Positions 32,316 through 36,765 of a DNA stretch of 36,765 nucleotides are shown one piece after another. This stretch comes from Natrialba chahannaoensis JCM 10990. Its GTDB lineage: Archaea; Halobacteriota; Halobacteria; Halobacteriales; Natrialbaceae. Numbering within the stretch: position 1 is the stretch's first letter; every line of letters starts with the position of its first letter. Made by a program: the position numbers and the translations under genes. The notes beneath the pieces are model-generated. The model was not told the origin of the DNA, searched no databases, and saw only the letters and a list, made by a program, of their open reading frames with translations. The stretch lies in NCBI RefSeq assembly GCF_000337135.1, contig NZ_AOIN01000040.1, positions 402 to 37,166 of the forward strand. Direction: 5' to 3'.

Positions 32316-32783
32316 ATGGAAACAACGCGCCATTTCACAGCAACGGTCTACATCGTCAACGACGGTGCGACTGCCCTCCACGAGCACAAGCGTCTCGGGT
32401 TGACGATTCCACCGGGCGGTCACGTCGATCGGGACGAACTACCTGCGCAAGCCGGCATTCGAGAGGTCCGTGAAGAGACAGGTCTCGAGGCGACACTGCT
32501 CTCCGATCCAGAACCGATTGGAGCACCCAAAGGTCGGCCGCTTCCGACACCTCGCCACCAGATGCTCTATGATATCAACACCCACGACGGCACGGTGGGT
32601 CACCAACACATCGATCTGATTTACTACGCGACGGTCCCGAGCCGCGATATTTCGCCTGCCAACGACGAGGTGAACGCTGCGGCGTGGGAGTGGTACACGA
32701 AAGCAGATCTTCTTCAAAGTGACCTGCCTGACGATGTTGTTACGCTGGGGACGGAAGCGATTACTGCTGCCGCCGAGTTTTGA
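32316..32783 (+). CDS. Nudix hydrolase
   Basis: A 155-residue Nudix protein, METTRHFTATVYIVNDGATA then LHEHKRLGLTIPPGGHVDRD. The Nudix box GGHVDRDELPAQAGIREVRE then ETGLEA matches the consensus exactly. The block following (HQHIDLIYYATVPSRDISPA) is typical of small single-domain Nudix enzymes on nucleotides or dinucleotides. It is the only gene between the dehydrogenase relic and the GNAT gene. It is one of four Nudix domains in this window. Confidence 0.9.
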   Translation: METTRHFTATVYIVNDGATALHEHKRLGLTIPPGGHVDRDELPAQAGIREVREETGLEATLLSDPEPIGAPKGRPLPTPRHQMLYDINTHDGTVGHQHIDLIYYATVPSRDISPANDEVNAAAWEWYTKADLLQSDLPDDVVTLGTEAITAAAEF

Positions 32784-33054
32784 TACCGTTCTCTGCTGAA
32801 GCCTCCACACGAACAACTGGGTGTCGACTCAAGCAGTTGCGAGGGTTGTCTAACCCGGGGAAGAAGGCTTATAGAACTCTTCTCATTGTGTTGACTACAT
32901 CGACTCTCCCGGTGAACTGGCCGATAAGTAGGTCTGCGAACTGACTACCAATCAATATAGCAGATATCAACCATATTGAGCGGCGTACAAGATAGAGTAC
33001 GCATATCTTGTTAAATAGACGCCACCGCTTCGGGAAAGAGAACAGGTTCGCTCG
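32784..33054. other. Intergenic region with an inverted repeat
   Basis: 271 bp without a gene. It is less GC-rich than the surroundings. ACAAGATA (32987-32994) and TATCTTGT (33004-33011) form an 8-bp stem with a 9-nt loop, 44 nt behind the stop of the minus-strand GNAT gene, a possible terminator for it. A box GGCTTATAG near 32867 has no gene at a fitting distance. Confidence 0.45.
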
Positions 33055-33525
33055 TTATTGGATCTGCTTTTCCATCACGATTTCGTCGTACTCTCGATAC
33101 TCCAGAGGATATGGTTCGGTCCTCTCGTATCCACGGTTTCGATACAGAGCAGGTAAATATGGATGCTCCTCGGGCGTCGTTAGCCAGACTGTTGAGTGGC
33201 CCCACTCCCGGACTAACGCTTCCGCATAATCTAACAGTTCACCACCGATTCCTTTGCCTTTCCACTCTTCATGTACCGCGAGTCGGCTGAGTTTTATTCG
33301 ATCATCATCAGTGACCTCTAGACGAACTCCTCCCACGATTTCGTCGTCCATTTGGGCGACGAATAGTCGGCTGTCCTCTACCCAGTTTTTTACCGTTTCC
33401 GAGGTTGCTGATGCAGCCTTCGTGGGGAACCCTAGTCGTTGGTTTTCCGAATATGCACTCCGATAGACCTCCGCGAGTGTCTCGGCATCAGCCACGCTCG
33501 CTCCCCGGATCGCTACTTCTATCAT
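33055..33525 (-). CDS. GNAT-family N-acetyltransferase
   Basis: A 156-residue acetyltransferase, MIEVAIRGASVADAETLAEV then YRSAYSENQRLGF. The acetyl-CoA loop is EEWKGKGIGGELLDYAEALV after the strand IKLSRLAVH. The C-terminal block YLPALYRNRGYERTEPYPLE is typical of the family. The substrate is unknown. A box ATTTAATAG on the minus strand at 33554-33562 lies about 30 nt upstream of the ATG. The gene has a lower GC content than most neighbours. Confidence 0.88.
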   Translation of the reverse strand: MIEVAIRGASVADAETLAEVYRSAYSENQRLGFPTKAASATSETVKNWVEDSRLFVAQMDDEIVGGVRLEVTDDDRIKLSRLAVHEEWKGKGIGGELLDYAEALVREWGHSTVWLTTPEEHPYLPALYRNRGYERTEPYPLEYREYDEIVMEKQIQ

Positions 33526-33896
33526 CAGTTACTGAGAACGTGTCATCCAATCACTATTAAATGCCATCAAAACGGTGGGTTATCGACTCCATCGTCCCAA
33601 ATCACACGGGATTTGCTGCATCCTGCCTCTGTCTTGCACGGCATTCCAAACAGACTCCGGATAGATCAGAGTACAGTGCGTTCATTCCTTCGCCTGTACT
33701 TGTCGTTCGTCGGGTAGTCGCAGAGAAGGTACGAACTGTTCTATGTCTCCTTCGGGAAAGGTACTCTCCACACTGATTACCGCGAGTTTTTATCGAGCGA
33801 AGCGGGAGCGAAGATCCCGCGAGGGCCGAGGGAGCGTTGCCTTCTCTCGAGATTTGCCGAGGGCCAGCTTTGCTGGTCCGCAGCGTAAACGTTCGC
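33526..33896. other. Intergenic region, 371 bp
   Basis: It contains the GNAT promoter at its left end. Several frames stay open on both strands, but none looks like protein. The right part (33790-33895) is made of short GC-rich words such as GCGAGCGAAGCGGGAGCGAAG, often found behind haloarchaeal genes. I see no gene, tRNA or clear repeat. Confidence 0.45.
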
Positions 33897-34514
33897 TTAG
33901 AAGAATTTGAACAGATCGTCCCGGTTCTGTTCGTGCAGGTGCTCCCGAACCGACTCGTTCAGCGAACTGATCTGACCGTTCTTCGCGGTGATCGGCGCGA
34001 TGGTCTCTTGCCACTGTTTCCACGGCGGGAGGATGCCGAGACGGTCACAGAGCTCGTTCAATCGCTCGTCGCGGTCGTCGACTTTGTCCATCTTGTTGAC
34101 GGCGACGACGGTCGGGATTTCGAGTTCCCGCAGGAAGTGGAACATCTCCACGTCGTAAGGGATCTCGTCGGGGCCGGAGTGGCGGTCGATGATGTCGATG
34201 ACGCTCTTGCCGTCGACGACCAGAACCGCGACGAGAACGTTGTCGGCATACTCCTCGATGTACTGGACGATGTTCGTCTTGATTTGTTCACGTTGCTCCT
34301 CGTGGACACCGCTCATGAAACCGAATCCAGGGAGGTCGGTGATGACGAAGTCTTCGGGTGCCCAGTCGTAGTGGTTCGGACTGCGGGTGACGCCGGGATT
34401 GCCACCCGTGTCGAAGCTGTGACCGGTGAGTTCGCGCATGAGCGTCGATTTGCCCACGTTCGAGCGGCCGACGAGGATAACTTCGCCCTCGCGATTGGGG
34501 CGGGTATCGAACAT
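33897..34514 (-). CDS. engB: GTP-binding protein EngB (YihA/YsxC family)
   Basis: A 205-residue GTPase linked to large-subunit ribosome assembly. All G motifs are present: G1 GRSNVGKST (16-24), G2 in GVTRSP, G3 DLPGFG, G4 NKMD, G5 ITAKNG. The opening is [20 protein letters not shown], so the family start is right. A TATA box (GTTTATAAGC region) at 34537-34546 lies about 27 nt upstream of the ATG, a clear leaderless promoter. The gene is divergent from the DUF389 protein. Confidence 0.95.
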   Translation of the reverse strand: MFDTRPNREGEVILVGRSNVGKSTLMRELTGHSFDTGGNPGVTRSPNHYDWAPEDFVITDLPGFGFMSGVHEEQREQIKTNIVQYIEEYADNVLVAVLVVDGKSVIDIIDRHSGPDEIPYDVEMFHFLRELEIPTVVAVNKMDKVDDRDERLNELCDRLGILPPWKQWQETIAPITAKNGQISSLNESVREHLHEQNRDDLFKFF

Positions 34515-34536
34515 ACCGCTGCTAGGGCGCTCTCGG

Positions 34537-34546
34537 GTTTATAAGC
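34537..34546 (-). promoter_or_regulatory. TATA box of engB
   Basis: GCTTATAAAC on the minus strand is centred 27-28 nt upstream of the ATG at 34514. It is one of the cleanest archaeal TATA boxes in the window. Confidence 0.75.
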
Positions 34547-34640
34547 ACCGTGACTGGGCCGGCGCTGTGGCGTCTCTCCCGCCAGCAGATCGTTCGGAGA
34601 TGCCCCCAAGTTATGACCCCCGGGGTATTCAGTGGCTCAC

Positions 34641-35933
34641 GTGCGCCTCGTACAGCTGACGGTTCCAACCGGGAGACGAGAGACGATTCTCGAGACGCTC
34701 GACGAGCGAGAAATCGATTACGTCGTCACGGACGAGGCCAGCAACCGGGAGTACACCGCTGTCGTCTACTTTCCGCTGCCATCGGCTGCGGTTGAACCCG
34801 TTCTCGACGAACTACAGGACGAAGGGATCGACGAGGATGCTTACACCGTCGTTGTCGACGCCGAAACGGTAGTCTCACGCCGATTTCAGGCGCTCCGAGA
34901 CGAGTACGAGAAGGGTGATGTCGAGTCAGATCGCATCTCCCGCCAGGAGCTGCAGGCCGAAGCGGAGTCGCTGACCCCGACGTTCGGCGTCTACGCGACG
35001 ATGACGATCGTGAGCGCCGTCGTCGCGACCGCCGGCCTGCTGCTTGACTCGCCGGCCGTCGTCGTCGGCTCGATGGTCATCGCGCCGTTGATCGGGCCGG
35101 CACTCGGCGCGAGCGTCGGCTCCGTGATCGACGACGAGGAGCTGTTTACCGAGAGTATTCTCTACCAGCTCATCGGGATTGTACTCGCAATTGCGGCCGC
35201 AGCCGTCTTCGCCTGGCTGGTCCGGACGACGAACATCGTCCCACCGGGTCTCGATATTGGCTTGATCGACGAAATTTCCGAACGGCTCACACCGGACTTG
35301 CTCTCGCTCGCGGTCGCGCTCGGGGCCGGCGTCGCCGGGATCGTGAGTATCGCGACAGGGATCTCCGTCGCCCTCGTCGGGGTGATGATCGCGGCTGCGC
35401 TCATTCCGCCCGCTGCGGCCGCTGGCGTCGCTATCGCCTGGGGAGAGCCGTCGGCCGCAATCGGCTCGACTGCGCTCGTTCTCGTCAACGTGCTCTCGGT
35501 GAATCTCGCCGGACTGTTGACGCTCTGGTACGCCGGCTATCGCCCCGAAAATCTGTTCTCGCGGGACGAAACCGAGCAACGCGTCCGTGAGCGAGTTGTC
35601 GGACTCGCCGCGATCGTGTTCATCTTCGCGATCTTCCTCGGTGGCATTACCTACGCATCCTACGGGCTTGCGACGTTCGAGGAGAGCGCACAGAACGAGG
35701 CCGAGATCGTCCTCGGAGAGGACGAGTTCGCGGAGTACCAGCTTATCGAAACGGAGGTGATCGTCGACGAGGACTACCCGTTCGTCGGGCCTGAACGCGT
35801 CATCGTGACGATCGGCGGCCCACCCGGTGAGGAAGAGCCTGGCATTGCCGATACGGTAGCGGAGCGAATCAATCAACAGACGAACGAGGACGTCATCGTC
35901 GAGATCAGGTACATCGGTCAGGTCGAGCGGTGA
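34641..35933 (+). CDS. DUF389 (TIGR00341) membrane protein
   Basis: A 430-residue protein. Residues 1-110 are a soluble cytoplasmic part with a ferredoxin-like or ACT-like look (RLVQLTVPTGRRETILETLD). The DUF389 membrane domain follows, with six or more TM helices. Its first helix region is FGVYATMTIVSAVVATAGLL, then SPAVVVGSMVIAPLIGPALG and the central ISVALVGVMIAAALIPPAAA. A beta-rich C-terminal part (about 350-430) is extracytoplasmic or cytoplasmic. Function of the family is unknown. The GTG at 34641 gives the usual family N-terminus, RLVQLTVP; a GTG at 34632 is also open. Confidence 0.9.
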   Translation: MRLVQLTVPTGRRETILETLDEREIDYVVTDEASNREYTAVVYFPLPSAAVEPVLDELQDEGIDEDAYTVVVDAETVVSRRFQALRDEYEKGDVESDRISRQELQAEAESLTPTFGVYATMTIVSAVVATAGLLLDSPAVVVGSMVIAPLIGPALGASVGSVIDDEELFTESILYQLIGIVLAIAAAAVFAWLVRTTNIVPPGLDIGLIDEISERLTPDLLSLAVALGAGVAGIVSIATGISVALVGVMIAAALIPPAAAAGVAIAWGEPSAAIGSTALVLVNVLSVNLAGLLTLWYAGYRPENLFSRDETEQRVRERVVGLAAIVFIFAIFLGGITYASYGLATFEESAQNEAEIVLGEDEFAEYQLIETEVIVDEDYPFVGPERVIVTIGGPPGEEEPGIADTVAERINQQTNEDVIVEIRYIGQVER

Positions 35934-35948
35934 GGCCGGTCGCCGGCT

Positions 35949-36377
35949 CTATCGTCTGCGAAACCGCTCAAGCCGGCTGGCTCGTTCCGGTTCTGACTCC
36001 AAAGCCGACTCATGTCCTTTCTCTGTTGGCTCTGTCGTCGATTCCGTCTGTTTCCGTGTTTCGGAAGCTGTCGATTTCGACGACTGTCGCCGGCTATCGT
36101 CTCCGTTTTCGGACTTCTGGTCTGCACTCGAGTCCGATCCTGGCTTCACTGCTGACCACAGGCTGCTGGCCAGCCAGCGAAGCCAGTTTCGTGGCCCACC
36201 GATACGCTTGACGAGATACGTCGGGAAATACAGTGCGATCGCTCCGAGCAGGAAAAAACCGATGCCGGCGACGACACGGTCCGTTCGAACGAACTCGAAG
36301 CCGACGACGAACATCGGCCCCGCCATCGAGAGTCCGGCGGCGAGCTGGAGCATGCTGAAGATGCCGGGTCCCTTCAT
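35949..36377 (-). CDS. Small two-TM membrane protein with a charged tail
   Basis: A 142-residue protein. Residues about 7-30 (FSMLQLAAGLSMAGPMFVVG) and 33-55 (VVAGIGFFLLGAIALYFPTY) are membrane helices. The last 75 residues are a hydrophilic Ser/Glu/Arg-rich disordered tail. I recall a similar haloarchaeal small-membrane family near Nog1, but cannot name it. It converges on the DUF389 gene (15 bp between stops) and lies on the same strand as the Nog1 fragment that starts outside the window, so it may be cotranscribed with it. Confidence 0.75.
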   Translation of the reverse strand: MKGPGIFSMLQLAAGLSMAGPMFVVGFEFVRTDRVVAGIGFFLLGAIALYFPTYLVKRIGGPRNWLRWLASSLWSAVKPGSDSSADQKSENGDDSRRQSSKSTASETRKQTESTTEPTEKGHESALESEPERASRLERFRRR

Positions 36378-36416
36378 GCTCTCGTCACCTCCTCACTCCG
36401 TCTGCTCGACTCGTCC

Positions 36417-36440
36417 GTTCGCCAGTTCGCCAGTTCGCCC
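36417..36440. repeat. Three tandem 8-bp units (GTTCGCCA)
   Basis: GTTCGCCA at 36417-36424 and 36425-36432, with GTTCGCCC at 36433-36440, in the short gap behind the Nog1 gene. It resembles the tandem repeats behind the Nudix gene (13045) and hyuB (24298). Confidence 0.7.
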
Positions 36441-36477
36441 GCTCGTCCGCTCGTGGCCTCGTGAGTTCATACGCCAG

Positions 36478-36745
36478 TTAGCCGTCGAACGGCAACTCAG
36501 GCTCGAAGTCGATCGCCTCGACGGCCGCCTCAAGCACCGTCTCGACGTTCTCGCCCGTCTCGACGCTCATCTCGTAGTCCGCGTTCAACTCGTCGAGCAG
36601 GCTCTCGTCCCACGCCTCTGCGCGGTCCACCTTGTTCGCGATCGTCAACACCGGTACCGTCTCGAACTGTGCCGCGATCGAATCGCGCAACTCGAGTTGC
36701 GACGCCAGCGGATAGCCACACTCGGCGCTGGGGTCGACCATCACG
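36478..36745 (-). CDS. Nog1-type GTP-binding protein, C-terminal fragment (cut by the contig end)
   Basis: About 89 codons, starting inside the gene at the adapter border and ending at a stop at 36478-36480. DPSAECGYPLASQLELRDSI then AAQFETVPVLTIANKVDRAE matches the G-domain end of Nog1 (the DPSE/A-CGYPLE-Q block and the G4 NKxD motif), so the family is clear. Nog1 proteins are GTPases of large-subunit assembly. The missing 5' part lies off the contig. The frame that includes MCIRDS at the start is an artefact of the adapter; VMVDPSAEC is the first real sequence. Confidence 0.88.
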
Positions 36746-36764
36746 CTGTCTCTTATACACATCT
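36746..36764. other. Nextera transposon adapter (19-bp mosaic end), sequencing artefact
   Basis: CTGTCTCTTATACACATCT is the exact complement of the 19-bp mosaic end used in Nextera libraries. The next base, C36765, also fits the i7 read-through adapter. It is at the very end of the window and breaks the Nog1 frame. Read on the minus strand it yields MCIRDS and, in another frame, MYKRQR, well-known signatures of untrimmed adapter in predicted proteins. Confidence 0.97.
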
Positions 36765-36765
36765 C

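Noticed and set aside
33790-34023. A 77-residue minus-strand frame behind engB
   Set aside because: It overlaps the end of engB in another frame and is made of GC-rich repeat words with no recognisable pattern.

Overview
The window comes from a haloarchaeon, probably in or near the Natrialbaceae (the family level is an inference). Supporting signs are high GC, acidic proteomes, very frequent CTCGAG, the order 5S rRNA then tRNA-Cys, many A/T boxes about 27 nt upstream of start codons (leaderless transcription), Tat signals, and haloarchaeal families such as the DUF5810/DUF5809 pair and the Nudix/eIF2B-like fusion. The left end breaks inside a 5S rRNA gene. The right end breaks inside a Nog1-type GTPase gene and carries 19-20 nt of Nextera transposon adapter, so the window is a whole draft contig or the end of one.

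Layout. 1-278: 5S rRNA 3' end, terminator, tRNA-Cys. 279-2863: a decayed accessory zone between tRNA-Cys and tRNA-Lys, with two copies of a small-gene fragment, each followed by Orc1/Cdc6-like relics, and a frameshifted Tat-exported protein. 3043-6867: conserved haloarchaeal genes and a ferredoxin-dependent nitrite/sulfite reductase. 6927-8640: an AT-rich island with a Tat-exported trypsin-like protease and a lipoprotein. 8705-15652: YciF-like ferritin fold protein, an NSS transporter with a small partner, RimI, DUF5810/DUF5809, two divergent Nudix hydrolases, a rhodanese and an eIF1/SUI1 protein. 15772-20553: an overlapping MoxR-DUF58-transglutaminase operon. 20831-24162: cold-shock protein, small proteins and a coenzyme F420 operon (small membrane protein, CofE, Mer). 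24356-30067: an Nramp-like transporter with hydantoinase/5-oxoprolinase subunits A and B, and an RHH protein upstream. 30161-36745: Nudix/eIF2B-like fusion, an 82-bp palindrome, a dehydrogenase relic, another Nudix gene, a GNAT enzyme, EngB, a DUF389 membrane protein, a small membrane protein and truncated Nog1.

How the genes fit together. CofE adds glutamate to F420 and Mer is an F420-dependent luciferase-fold oxidoreductase, so that operon joins cofactor maturation to a user. The Nramp-like gene, hyuA and hyuB form one transcription unit. The transporter has lost every canonical metal ligand, which suggests it imports the ring compound opened by HyuAB rather than a metal. MoxR, DUF58 and the transglutaminase overlap end to end and probably act as a membrane-linked complex. 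The strongest leads for new biology are the Nramp-like/HyuAB unit, the duplicated Orc1 relic module, the AT-rich protease/lipoprotein pair and the 82-bp palindrome.
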